This document shows positions 27,321-39,956 of a stretch of 64,000 nt of DNA, one piece after another. Made by a program: the position numbers and the translations under genes. This DNA comes from Parasponia andersonii. Taxonomy: Eukaryota; Streptophyta; Magnoliopsida; Rosales; Cannabaceae. The notes beneath the pieces are model-generated. The model made no database searches and was not told the origin of the DNA. It saw only the letters and a list, made by a program, of their open reading frames with translations. The stretch covers positions 1,807,332-1,871,331 of the forward strand of contig JXTB01000015.1 in the NCBI GenBank assembly GCA_002914805.1, in the 5' to 3' direction. How positions within the stretch are numbered: the stretch's first letter is position 1; every line of letters starts with the position of its first letter.

Positions 27321-30300
27321 TCGCCCCTTCTACAATTACAAAAATATAAAAGGTAGTTTTATATAATAATTATCACCTTTCTTTACTTGTCTTTTCATGT
27401 TCCTTAAATTTGTTTTTTTTTTTGGTTCTTTATTTATGAGTATTTGTATCTCATCTATTTCTCTGGGAGTTTTGAATCTTTTATGGATATTATTAACGAT
27501 TGTTTTTCTTATATTTCCATCTAAGCAGATTATGTAGAATTTAGTTTAATAATTGTCAGAGTTAAATTCTCTTTGGCTCAAGTGTATACGTATTGGTATT
27601 GGATAAATTAGATTCAGTAACTTTTGTGGTGGAAAGGGAGTAATTAGATTGTTTTGCTTGTTGTATATTTTACCTATAAAAAAATGTTTAAGCTATATAT
27701 ATAATTATGATTGTATATGGATATACATTTTGTATTTTTTCACCAAAAGCTATTATAGAAAGTAATACGATTATTGATTCTATTTTATAGTTTCTAAATT
27801 TATATTTACCTGTATATAGGAATAGTGCAAAATTTGTAACCGAATTGTTGATTTGTGGGTTATACACTTGTATTCAATTGTGAGGAAATAATTTTTGAAG
27901 CGTGACTAATAAGCAAGTTGACAAGCATGTGCGAATCAAGTTGTTATTGAATTTAGAACATGTTTTTTTTTTCTTGTTTTTATTCACTAAAACGTATTTT
28001 GGTGTCCTTCTGAACCATGAATTCTTTATAACACGTCTTTAATCTATGTCATCTAAGTCTTTGAATTATAAGATTTTTATCGCTATTATTTGATTTATGG
28101 GTACAATCTCTAAACATACTTCTTCTAATTGTTTATTTATTTATTTTTCTTTAGGTATGATAATAAGTCTTAATTGATTGTATTTATGTGATTAAATATA
28201 ATTTTATTGATTATTTTGTAATTTTAATATTCTTTAGCATAAACATATCACTGTTTTGTTTTCTCGTAAAACTGATAGAGTGTCTTCTAGAATTTTTATA
28301 AATAGCTCAAACTTTATTTTCTTACTCTTCATTTTCGTGGATTTTTCAGAGATGTCTAGTTTAGTCTCAAAACGTTTTAGAACCAATAATATTTGAACTG
28401 AATAATAATAAAGTTTCGATTACACGTTGTCAGTGTGCTGAAAATCTGTTAATAAACACTATTATGTGATTTCAAATTTATATTTTTTTTTATAAAGCTT
28501 TCCATGATCTAATATTTGTAGGATATATTTATATATTATATGATCACTATAAACTTTAGAAGTAGTATTTCTTAATAGATTATTGTTTATGACTTTCTAA
28601 ATTTTGAATATACTGTTGTAATTTGATATTAACAATTTTGTAAGAGAATGATTATAAATTATGAATAATTAGTTAACATCACTTTTTGATCCAATAAAAA
28701 TTTCCAATTATTTTTCTATATGTCTAATATGTCTCTAAAAAGTTTCAGTATTAAAATATGTGTGTAGTAAGAGAAATAAATCGTTTTGTGTCTATTAGTT
28801 AGATAACAAACTAAATTGACAGATTATATGTTTAAATTCTAAAAATGCATAAATTTTATTTTTAAGTATATTTTGTGATTTCTTTTAATTTTGTATGGTA
28901 AAGTATTGTATTAAGAATGTTTTTTTGAAATTTTATATCAAATTGATAGGTGAGTAATGAGACATACTTTTTATATAAGTTGCTATCAGTTTTGGTTATT
29001 ATTTTTGCATTAATTTTCAGAGTTCCAAATTACAAGAATATTCTATGAAATTATTTGTGGGATTATTATATGAGATGCTGGTTATATTTTGTACTTGAAA
29101 TTTTCAATTTTATACATAAATTATGTTTATCTTAAGTACATCAAAGATAAAATAGTTTTTCGAGAAATTTTATTAAAATAAGAAAAATGAATTAAGTAAA
29201 TTTGCACTTATAATACCGATAATGTAGGCGGAGCATGTAAGTCGTCAGCATTCAAAGGACATTCTCACTTTTCTTGGACTCTTCATTTTGCTTGGAATTA
29301 AGGTAAATTAACCATATTTAACTACTTTAATTGTGTATATATTTTACATTGTTTAAGTATTTGTTATATATGTTTCATATGGAAATTGATGACATATAGC
29401 ATATTATTTTATATGAGGTATGATCATCCATATACATGACATTATTTAATAAAATGGTATATTTCAACGGAACAAAAGTTTTACAATGGAATGATTTTTC
29501 TAAAAGTTTAATCAAAGATTTTGAAAAGTAAGATTTTAAAGAAATTCATTTGTGTCTTATCAAGAGAGCTGAGTGGGCACGGGACGCAGGAGACCAGCGT
29601 ACCCACTAAGGATAAATGATAATAGACTGTGTTAGAGAGGTACCCAATATGATTTTGACTCCAGAGACAATAGGCCCTTTTGGGATCATTAATGTGTTTG
29701 TAGCTACATAGCTTAGGTATACTTACTTTATACCTCTAATATGATTCTACCAAGGAGTCAGTAGCAAAGTAAGAACTAATTCAGCAATTATAGCCCACTG
29801 GTTACCAAAAACTTAGGTATTACACTGAGCACTCCTAAGGATTATAAGGAAAAGTCTTCAAAAATTTGAAAAGGTCACTAAGAACATATTTTAAAAAATA
29901 AGTAAAGTATGCCTCATTAACTGTGCATTATGGTTTATTTACTGGGCTTTTAGCTCATTATATTATTTAACATTTTTCACGAGATGAATAGTAAGATGGC
30001 GGATGGTAGTGATGAAGTGACTAGGTAACATGGCAGTCTAGTGGTCTAGATTTTAATTGAATAAATATTTTCTAGTCTTTATTTTCTATTAATAATATTT
30101 TATATTTTTAGAAGTTTTTCTTTAGCTTACATGACTTTCGAATTATTGTTAGTATTCTCTTTATTTAAAAAAAAATATTATGCATTCTTTTAATATTTTA
30201 AGGAATTCAATGATAATATCTAATAATCTTAGACTAAGGGGGTGTTACAAACATATTTCTAAACAATCCTTTTATTTTGGCTATTTGACTAAGAAAATAT

Positions 30301-33300
30301 GGTAATTGTGAAAGTGGGCCTTGGACTAATTTTAAAGTTGAGAAAAAAATAGTATTTGTGAAAATTAGAGATAATTTTGAGAATATTGACTTAAAGTTAA
30401 GGCTATTATAGATTTTTAGGTAACGTGACTTTTCTTGTTTTGCATGCCAAAGTTGACTTTGACACAGAAAATTGAATTGAGCATGCTATATAATTATTTT
30501 AGATATCTCGAACATTTCAGATCCAATGGTGATGTTTGTTTTGACATTTGGAGGTTCGATAAAGAACTCATTTTCTAAAGTAAGGGAGCAGAGTATTCTA
30601 GGTGTCCACTAAGTGTCCAATTACACAGTTAAGGATACCGCAAGCACTCGATAGCTAGGTTTAGTTATCTTGATGAGGTAGGGGATCAATTATTTGCTTT
30701 TTATATAAATTTGAATTTGTTTAGATTATTTTACTTGTTATTGAAATTTTTGATCTAAATATTTTACTTATTTGATTTGAATAGTTGTTTTAGAAAAAAA
30801 TGTGATGTTTTGAAATAAAATAAATTGCATAAGGATTTTTAGACTGGTTCATACTGCACATGTTATAGGATCACTAATGAGTACTAGCTTAGTATTACAG
30901 ATGAGTACAAGTGTCTATGACACTACCGTCAATGCAAGTCCATAAACCTATGAGGGAACCCTATTAGGTAGCTACAACCCCACCTTCTATGAGAAATCGT
31001 AAACCATCACAGGGAACTAGCTACTAGAAGACATGATCATGTAGTTCAAGTCAGAGTATCTTTTCACACAGGATAAGGATTACTCTGGTTCATGATGGGG
31101 GGTGAGAGTTCATAAGTACAAGTGATTTTTGTCATATAGTATGTGATTTTGATATTCAATTTATATTATATCTACATGGTTTATATCACTAATTTTGGAT
31201 TATATGTATATGGTTTATACAATTATTTTCTAAATAGCTAACTATGCAAGATTTTCAAAAGTATAAATAGTTTTTTAAAGAGGTAATTAATTTCCTACTG
31301 GACACTTTCGTGCTCATCCCTCCTTTTGCTCTCTCTAGTAGTACTTAGGACTCTAGGAATCAATAGTAGTATCTCTTATCTTGGTAATACTAGAATATAG
31401 AGCTTAATTATTTGGTGAATAATAGAACTTGATTAGCCTAAAATCGAAATAAATATTTTATATTTATGCCTATAAATCCTATTTGTCATTTCAGTTTTGG
31501 TGATAATGATGATGATGCATTACTTAAAGTATCTATAGATTTTTATGATTGTTTATCTTTCAGTCTATACTAGTAGTGTATGCATTGCTATAGATTATGG
31601 TTCACTTGTTGGAGATTCACTTTTATAAAATAAAATATTGAAATTTTCTCAAAGATTTTTATAAAAATAACTTAGAATTTACAACTTAAGTGAAATTTTC
31701 ATTTTGCCACTGGCTCGGAATTTGAGTTGTGATAGAAAAAGGATATCAAAATACTAGGTTTAATTACCTAGGATGTGTCACCACTAGACTAGACTGATTT
31801 GTTTTCTTATGCCTGCATCATTATCTCACTAACTGTTCGGTATATGGTTTCATATACTTCATATGCTACTAACTGAAGATATGTATCTACATATATATGT
31901 AATTGTTTTTCCTGATTAATTATTTTCTCTGGCTCCTACAGCTAATGGTGTTGAAATATAAAACTATACAAAAAAAACCATACCTCTGCTTATAGGTGCC
32001 TTTTCCTCCTTAAAAAAAAAAAGCTAATAGTTTATTTGTGCCTTTTCCTCTCAAAAAAAAAAAAAAAAACTAGTATCTTTATGCCAATTGGATAGATATA
32101 ACATAAACTGAAATCTAAATGAAAAATTTTATGTTATTTTTAGAAATGAAAGATGAATTATCTTTAGAAAAGAAAAAAGAAAAAGGGGAAATTATATGAT
32201 GTTCAAAAGAAAATTAAAGAAAGTCTATTAGGTTTGTGATGGAGATCATACGTCTACTTTCCGTACTTATGTTAGGCATAAATATAGAAAGTAGATATTT
32301 AGCTATTTAATTATTTTATTAGGTGTTATTTAAAATTTGAATAATTAATTCGATATATATTTTTTTTTATGTTTGTTTCTAGAATATATTAGTTTCCTAG
32401 TTTTTTCTAAGAGCTTCTCTATAAATAAATTATTTTATGCTCATTATTTTTCAGACTTGATTAATAATATATAACTATTCAAAAATTTTCTCTCTGACAT
32501 TCTTCTTCTCTTTTTAAAGTTCTTCCTCTCCTCCTCTATTTTTCCTAAATTCCTCTCTTTCTCCTAAATTCCTCTCTTTCTCTTCTTTCTCTCATTTCTT
32601 CTAAATTTTTACTCTTGTTTTACATCAGTTTTTCAATATTAATCTTGATCCTTATGATATTCAAAATGTCATATTAGACTTGAATCTTGTATGATTTGAA
32701 TTTGATATAATTTGATGCTTGTTATGTTCCAATTAATAGCAGACTTTAGAACATGTAGAAGACTAATTGTGCACATGTCGTTGCCATCATTTGGAAGAAC
32801 CACCAACGCCAAAAGTGAGAGACTTGCTTTGTTCCAAGTCTATTTTTGTACTTGGAATTTAATTGGCCGTCATTTAAAAGCCTGCCAATGCCAAAAGTGG
32901 GAGACTTTTATTTAAAAATAGAAAAAAGAAAGAATGGGAGACTTACTTTGTTCCAAGTCTATTTTTATACTTGGAATTTAATCCACCAGAGATGGAGAAA
33001 TCATGGAGCGACTAAGAGAGATGGTGAAGAGATCCAGAGAGACGGAGAGAGACGGAGAAATCACGGAGAGATTGAGAGAGATGGTGAAGAGATCCAGAGG
33101 AAAGTTATGTAGGCTTGAGATGAACAATTATAGTGAAAAACTCCTTAATTTAAGGAATTGAATGATCATTCCTGACATCTTCTCACTATTTGGGTATGAC
33201 AACTTCACTAAAATTGAGAAAAATGACCTATTCAAATAAATTTCTCTGTCAGCTGATTAAGACCAATCAAATAAAGTAATATTTTTCCATTCTATTCGAT

Positions 33301-33460
33301 AACGAGAGAGTTGTTGTCTTTATTATAGGGTTGCATGCTCAATTAATTATCTTTTCTCGATATGGAGAGTCTCAAGATCAAATTCTTATCCTCTAAAGTC
33401 ATTATAAAAAAGAGAAAAAATTTGACTATACTTTGGGAATTTCAATCCACTGCAATGAAA
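27321..33460. other. Gene-free region with decayed LTR-like sequence
   Basis: No coding region is recognisable. At 29540-30060 and 30840-31480 there are phrases reminiscent of plant Ty3/gypsy LTRs (ACTGGGCTTTTAGCTCATTA near 29940; TACTGGACACTTTCGTGCTCA near 31298). At about 32220-32640 a TATA-containing segment (CTCTATAAATAAATT) followed by a CT-rich run resembles a solo copia-type LTR. Short tandem repeats lie at 32815-33105. Confidence 0.45.
32810..33105. repeat. Two sets of short tandem repeats
   Basis: The phrase GAGACTT.CTTTGTTCCAAG followed by TCTATTTTT.TACTTGGAATTTAAT occurs near 32817-32863 and again near 32937-32981. Immediately after, a purine-rich unit of about 60 bp containing AGAGATGGTGAAGAGATCCAGAG occurs near 33017 and again near 33078. 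The open frame across it (32846-33112) is a by-product of the repeats. Confidence 0.8.
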
Positions 33461-33857
33461 TGTTAGATATTTTTTTGTCCTTTCTATTAATGGTCCATTA
33501 CACCTAATAGTTAGACAAATATCCTCAATTTTTTAACTAAGATTAATATATGAGTCATTTCTCAATATCCACCTCTGAGAAAATGTTTTGATAGAAAATG
33601 TCTATTGATACAGAGGAGTAATTTGTATTTGGCCCTAGTCTAATAATCAAAATTTATATTACCATACATCATCAGTAAAGATTCTATAAAACTTAAAAGT
33701 GCTAATACTCTATAATATACAGTAATATATAGTAACAACAATAAACAGAGCATCAATGGTCAGAGGTATGTATTTGTTCCTTAAGCTTATTTCCGCTTTT
33801 GATCTTATATGCTGTTTATTTTATGTTATGCATAGATAGATCATATTAAGTCGAACA
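33461..33857 (+). repeat. 5' LTR of the copia element
   Basis: Aligns along its length with 39574-39956, sharing blocks such as TCCTCAATTTTTTAACT, AATTTGTATTTGGCCC and TTATTTCCGCTTTTG. Begins TGTTAGAT and ends CGAACA. A TATAAA at 33685-33690 is a candidate promoter element. Confidence 0.9.
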
Positions 33858-33858
33858 G

Positions 33859-33874
33859 TTGGTATCACAGCATG
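33859..33874 (+). promoter_or_regulatory. Primer binding site for initiator methionine tRNA
   Basis: TTGGTATCACAGCATG begins two bases after the 5' LTR. It matches the standard plant copia primer site TGGTATCAGAGC with one change (CAC for CAG), complementary to the 3' end of tRNA-iMet. Confidence 0.85.
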
Positions 33875-35310
33875 ATTAGCCTCTGTCTTGATGAGTTTCA
33901 TGATCTGCAAATTTTTTGGTATTGTTTTGTCGAATTCATAGTTTGATATTTAAATTTTTTTGGTGAAAATCATTGTTAGAAATCATTTAGTAATCGATTT
34001 TCTAACTTTTCTGTAATATTAAACATAGTTTTTGGTATCTATTTGTATATTAACTAATCGGGTCGAATTTTTTTTTTTAAATACCCAAAACTTTTTTCAA
34101 AATCAAAGTTTCATATTTAGAATTTTTTTGAAGAAAACTAAGGTTAGAAATCATTAGGTAACTGATTTTCTAATAATTATATGATTTTAAACATTGAAAT
34201 TGGTATCCAGAGTGATAAAAATGAGTCAGGTCCGACTTGGGTCCAAAACAGGTCAAAAATAGGTCAAAAGATCCAATCGGAGGTTGAAGATAACGGAAAA
34301 TGACAAGTCATTTTTATTCTGGTAGCTATCGCATTTGAAAAAACAACATGTCGTTCATAAAGTTACTAAAAAACGACAAGCTGTTTACAATCAGTATTTT
34401 GTTTTGTCGTTTGGATAAACGACATGCCATTTTTGTTAAACTAAAAAACGACATGTTGTTTTTGGATAAAACAACAGTTGTTTCTAGAAATATTTATTGC
34501 CGTTTCTAAAAAACGACACATCATTTTATGGCTCCAGATTTTCAAAAAATAAATTATTTTTCTATTTTTTCCAGAAATTTAAATACGGATTTGGTAAGAA
34601 ATTTTTATAATTGTGAAATTTTTTGATAATTTCATTAATATTGATGCTATATGATAATATTCTTATATTTGGGATTTGATGAATACTATTATGTGAAATT
34701 TAATTTCATGTTCTTGGTATTTTTGAAATTTTTATGATATTGGCATATTTAAGAAATTTCTTTCTGGAATTTTATGTGCTTGAATTATGATTTTGTTGTA
34801 TGTATATTTAGAAGATTTAAATGCATTTTTGTATTATAATTTTTGTGCTTGAAATTGCTTAAAATTACATATTATTCATATAAATTGAATATTGCACATA
34901 TTGAAAACATACAATTGAAAATGAATATTATGAAAATAAAATTAAATGTCTTGTGATCCATATAAGATTTATTAATTAGAGAGTAGCCACAACATCGTTA
35001 ATTAAGAAATATTATATATATATATATATGTAATTTAGGATCACATATAGGTAAATGACATTTATTGTGATTAATTATATTTAATATAATAAATTTTATC
35101 CCATAGGAATTTTTATTATATTTGTATAATTAAATACGATAGAATATCAAATTATAATTTCTTAATTTATCCACAAGTATTAGGAAAAAAGAACATAATT
35201 TGATAGTTTTATCATAAAATTTTAGATGGATTTAATTGAATTAGAACTTTAGCCTACTAAAAAGTTTTATATCACTAAATTCATAATTTTCCAAACAACA
35301 TTGGTACAAG

Positions 35311-36130
35311 CATGTTTAATATACAAGCATGTTTAATTTTTATGCAGTCATGCAACCTGCAAATTTTTCTAATATTAGATGTGATGTTCCTGAGTTAAAA
35401 TGTGATAATTATGAAATATGGAAAGAGATAGTTCTTTTTCATTTAGGGTGTATGGATATTGATTATGCTATTAGGAAAGACAAACCAATGATTACTAAAG
35501 CTAGCACTTTAGACCAAAAGGTTCTTTATGAATAATGAGAGCGAACTAATCGCCTTAGTACGATGTTCATAAGACAAATCTTTATTGCTATACCTGGTTC
35601 TGTAAAAGCATGACAATGTTAAGGAATTATTGAAAGCTATTGATGAGCAATTTGAGACTTCAGATAAAGCACTAGCCAACACTCTGATTATGAAGTTTAT
35701 ATCTCTAAAGCTCACTAGTGTGAGAGGTGTGCATGAGCAGATCATACAAATGAGAGACATTGCAACTCAATTAAGGACTCTTGAAGTTGAAATGTCTGAC
35801 TCTTTTCTTATGTACTTTATCTTGAACATTCTTCCACAACAATATAGACCTTTCAAAATATCCTATAATACACATAAGGACAAATGGTCAATTAATAAAC
35901 TTATGACCATTTGTGTTCAAGAGGAAGGAAGATTGTTAATGGAATTGGGTGAAAGTGCGTTAATGACAACACAATAAAAGAATCAGAAACAAGCCAGAAA
36001 GAAGGAGAAAGGTAAAATACTACCTCAAGCTAATATTAAGAAAGAATCCAAGTACTTTTTCTGCAAAAAGAAAGGACACACGAAAAATGATTGCACCAAA
36101 TTTCAAAAATGGCTTGAAAAGAAACGTATT
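35311..36130 (+). pseudogene. gag: Copia gag pseudogene
   Basis: The capsid-like gag region shows a UBN2-type block: NYEIWKEIVLFHLG near 35410, then SDKALANTLIMKFISLKL and ISYNTHKDKW in a second frame up to 35977. A zinc-knuckle remnant follows near 36055-36100, reading FFCKKKGHTKNDC; the first cysteine of the CX2CX4HX4C motif is a tyrosine. Stops after codon LYE at 35533-35535 and a frame change before 35630, plus a stop at 35975-35977, break the frame. Confidence 0.85.
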
Positions 36131-36235
36131 TCAATTTCATTAGTTTGTTATGAATCTAATATAGTTTATTTTAATTATAACACATGGTCGATTAATTCTG
36201 CTGCTACAATCCATATTTCGAATGCCTTATAGGGT

Positions 36236-37440
36236 ATGCGAAATCTAAGGAAGCCAATGAGAAGTAAACAATACATCTACTTTCGAAATAAGATGCGTTC
36301 ACATGTGAAGGCTATTGAGACATATAATTTGGTTTCAAATAGTAGTTTTATTTTAAATTTGGAAAAGAGTTTTTATATTCCTAGTTTTTCTAGGAATTTA
36401 ATTTCAGTATCAAGGCTTGTACTATATGGATATTCTTATAAATTTTCTTAAACAACTTTTAATCTATTTTATAATAATAATCTTATTAGAAATGGTACTT
36501 TATCTTATAGTCTTTTTTAATAGATTTACACAACAATACTACTTACAATTCAATGCATGTTTTCACTGGTGTTAAATGATGTATTATGAATGAAGATTCC
36601 TCTATGTTATGGTACCAGAGATTGAGACATATCTCCATAGAAAGAATTAAGAGATTAGTAAAAAATAAAGTACTTAGTACTTTGGATTTTACTAATTTTA
36701 ATAATACTTGTGTGGACTGCATTAAGGAAAAGCATACCAACAAATCAAAGAAAGATGCCAAAAGGAGTATTGATATATTAGAGATCATATATTTAGATAT
36801 TTATAGTTTAGACATGGACTCGTATGGTCCAAAATACTTCATCTCTTTCATAGATGATAACTCATGATACATGTATCTCTACTTGCTTCATAATAAGAAT
36901 GAAACATTAGATTTCTATAAAGTTTTTAAGGCCGACTTATAGAAACAATGCGGTAAGCAAATTAAGAATATGAGAACTGACAAAGGTGGAGCATATTATG
37001 GTAGATACAATGAGAATGGATAAGCAATTGGTCCATTTGTCGATTTTCTTCGAGAGCATAGGATTGTTCTCTAATACATTATTCCTGGTTCCCCAAATCA
37101 GAATTGTATTGCAGAAAGAAGGAATCAAATATTAACGGACATAGTACGGAGTATGCTTAGCCGCTCTAAGCTTCTTAAATCCTTATAGACTGAAGCTCTT
37201 AAAATGATAGTATATATATTAAACTGAGTTCTAACCAAGGCTATCTCTAAGACACCATTTGAGTTATTTAAAAGTTGGAAATCGAGTTTGCGATATATAC
37301 ATGTTTGAGGATGCTTGTCTGAAGTAAGAGTATACAATCCATAAGAAAAGAAATTAGACCCAAGGACCATTAATTGGTATTTCATTAGATATGCTAAAAG
37401 ATCAAAGAGGTACAGATTTTATTGTCTAACTCAAAACACT
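36236..37440 (+). pseudogene. pol: Copia protease/integrase region, broken
   Basis: A GAG-pre-integrase type zinc region (LWYQRLRHIS ... CVDCIKEKH) at 36600-36740 is followed by the integrase core: DIYSLDMDSYGPKYFISFIDD, then RTDKGGAYYG near 36975 and CIAERRNQ near 37105, the positions of the D, D and E residues. Several stops (for example at 36865-36867 and 37021-37023) interrupt the frame. The protease part near 36150-36430 is hard to recognise. Confidence 0.8.
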
Positions 37441-37599
37441 AGAATTGTGGAATCAAAAAATGCCAAATTTCTTGAAAATGACTTGATTAGTGGGAGCGAT
37501 CAATCCCAGAATATCATTTCTGAGAAAGATCATATTGATACTCAACCTTCCATCTCAAGTAATAGACTGGCCATCATTCATAATACCCCTCAAGTTTAA

Positions 37600-39327
37600 A
37601 TGAGTGTTGAACAATCAATTGAACAACATATTCCTCAGGAAAATATTGATACAATATTAAGGAGATCTACCAGAATAAAGAAATCAACAATTTTTAGTGA
37701 TTATCTTATGTATTTGCAAGAATCAGACTATGATATTAGACTCAGAAATGATCCTGAAACGTTTTCACAAGCCATGAATTACAAAGAGTCTGATTTATGG
37801 TATAATGCCATGAAAGATGAAATGAATTCTATGGCATCTAACAGAGTGTGGGATCTTGTAAAGTTGCCTAATGGTGCAAAAGCCATTGGATGTAAATGGG
37901 TCTTTAAAACAAAGACTGACTCATCAGACAACATTAAGAGATATAAGCAAGACTCGTTGTTAAAGAATTCACTCAAAAGGAAGAAATTGACTACGAGGAG
38001 ACCTTTTCTCATGTATCTAAGAAAGAATTTTTTTTGTATCATTATGGCATTTGTTGCACATTTTGACTTAGAGTTGCAACACATGGATGTGAAAATGGCT
38101 TTTCTCAATGGAGAACTAGAGGAAGAGGTTTACATGAAACAACCAGAAAGATTTTCCTCTAGTAATAGTGAGTATTTGGTGTACAAACTCAAGAAATCCA
38201 TATATGGATTAAAACAAGCATCCTAACAATGGTATTTGAAATTTCATGATATTATCTCTTCATTTGGCTTTGTAGAGAACATCATGGATCAATATATATA
38301 CCAGAAGATCAGTGGGAGTAAGATTTGTTTCCTTATTCTATACGTGCATGACATTTTACTTACAACCAATTATAAGAGTATGCTATATGAAGTGAAACAA
38401 TTTCTTTCTAAAAAATTTGACATGAAAGATATGGGTGATGCATTTTATATCATTAGGATTAAGAAACATAAAGACAAATTTCGACATATTTTGGGACTGT
38501 CTCAAGAGACCTATATCAATAAAGAGAGATTTCAGATGAAGGATTGTTCATCTAGTATAGCTCCCATTGTCAAGGGTTACATGTTTAATTTGAATTAGTG
38601 CCCAAAAAATGATCTTGAAAGGAACAAATGCAAAACATTTTATATGCTTCTATAGTTGGAAGTCTTATATATGCTCAGGTCTGTACAAGACCTGACATTG
38701 CATATTCTATTGGGATACTAGAAAGATATCAGAGTAATCTAGGTATTGACCACTGGAAAGTTACAAAGAAAGTGATGAGATACCTTCAAGAAATGAAGGA
38801 TTACACATACTTATGTATAGACAGACTGATAATCTGGAGGTGATTGGCTACTTCGATTCAGATTTTGCTGGCTGTGTTGATTCTCAAAAATCAAATTCTA
38901 GATACATTTTTATGTTTTCTGGTGAAACTGTATCTTGGAGAAATGCAAAGCAGACTTTGATTGTTACTTCCACTATAAAAGCTGAGTTCGTATCTTGTTT
39001 TGAGGCTACGTCACAAGGTGTATAGATGAAGAGTTTCATTTCTAGGCTAAAATTGTGGATTCAATTTCTAGGCCATTAAAGATATGCTATGATAATTCAG
39101 TAGTAGTATTTATGGCTAAAAACAATAAAAGTGGTAGCCGAAGTAAACACATTGACATCAAGTATTTAGCCATGAGGGAAGATATTAAAGATAAAACATT
39201 GGTTATTGAGCATGTTAGTACTGAATTGATGATTATTGATCCTTTGACTAAAGGCATACCACCATTGAAATTTAAGGATCATGAAGAACAAATGAGACTT
39301 GGTTCCTTTATGTGCTTTTCATTGTAA
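37600..39327 (+). pseudogene. pol: Copia reverse transcriptase and RNase H, broken
   Basis: The RVT_2 domain starts with LWYNAMKDEMNSM...NRVWDLVKLP...AIGCKWVFKTK (37795-37915), continues with HMDVKMAFLNGELEEEVYMKQP (38080-38140) and IYGLKQAS, then the active site. The catalytic YVDD reads YVHD (38341-38352). RNase H remnants run 38860-39300, including FAGCVDSQKS and GSRSKHIDIKYLAMRE. A stop follows KQAS (38224-38226), and frames change near 37960, 38600 and 38830. The domain order and motifs are unmistakably copia. Confidence 0.9.
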
Positions 39328-39573
39328 GAACGAATACAATTTGAAACTCTATTGTGTAATATTTTTTCATATTTAATTTTCTTTGTATACACATTAATTA
39401 AACTAGAGAAATATTATTATTGATTAGACCAAGAATAAACATAGGGTTTATTCATTTACTTTGTAATACATGGAAGATAATACTCAAGTTTAGAGGATGT
39501 ATCGTCATGATTCAAGTATTTTGTTTCTTAAAAGAGATAATTGATGGAGAAATATATGGACCAAATGGGAGAA

Positions 39574-39956
39574 TATTAGGTATTTTTTGTCCAATTTGTT
39601 AATGGTCTATTATACCTACTTAATAGATAAATATCCTCAATTTTTTAACTGAGATTGTTATATGAGTCACTGTCCAATATCTAACTATGAGAAAACGTTT
39701 TGATGGAAAACGTCTATTAATATAGAAGAATAATTTGTATTTGGCCCCTAAGTCTGAGAATCAAAATTTATATTACTATATACTATCAGTAAAGGTTCTA
39801 TAAGGCTTAGAAGTGTTAATACTCTATAATATACAGTAACAACAGTAAACAGAACATCAATAGCCGGAGGTATGTATTCGATCCTCAAGCTTATTTCCGC
39901 TTTTGTTCTCGCATGTTGTTTATTTTATGCATAGATAGATCATATTTAATCTAACA
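39574..39956 (+). repeat. 3' LTR of the copia element
   Basis: Counterpart of 33461-33857, ending TCTAACA. It is preceded by the purine-rich AAATGGGAGAA (39563-39573), a weak polypurine tract. The first base of the expected TGTTAG start has decayed to TATTAG. Confidence 0.88.

Larger units (their letters stand above)
33461..39956 (+). mobile_element. Old Ty1/copia LTR retrotransposon, degenerate
   Basis: A full-length but decayed element: 5' LTR 33461-33857, tRNA-iMet-type primer binding site, leader, gag, integrase, reverse transcriptase, RNase H, purine-rich tract and 3' LTR 39574-39956. Domain order protease/integrase before RT is the copia order. The LTRs start TGTTAG-like and end CGAACA/CTAACA and are clearly diverged from each other. 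Flanks are TGAAA before and TAAAA after, a one-mismatch candidate target duplication. Several stops and frameshifts across gag and pol show it cannot mobilise itself. Confidence 0.93.

Noticed and set aside
32846..33112. Open frame of 88 codons with repeated GEEIQRDGERR-type text
   Set aside because: Generated by purine-rich tandem repeats; no start context or homology.
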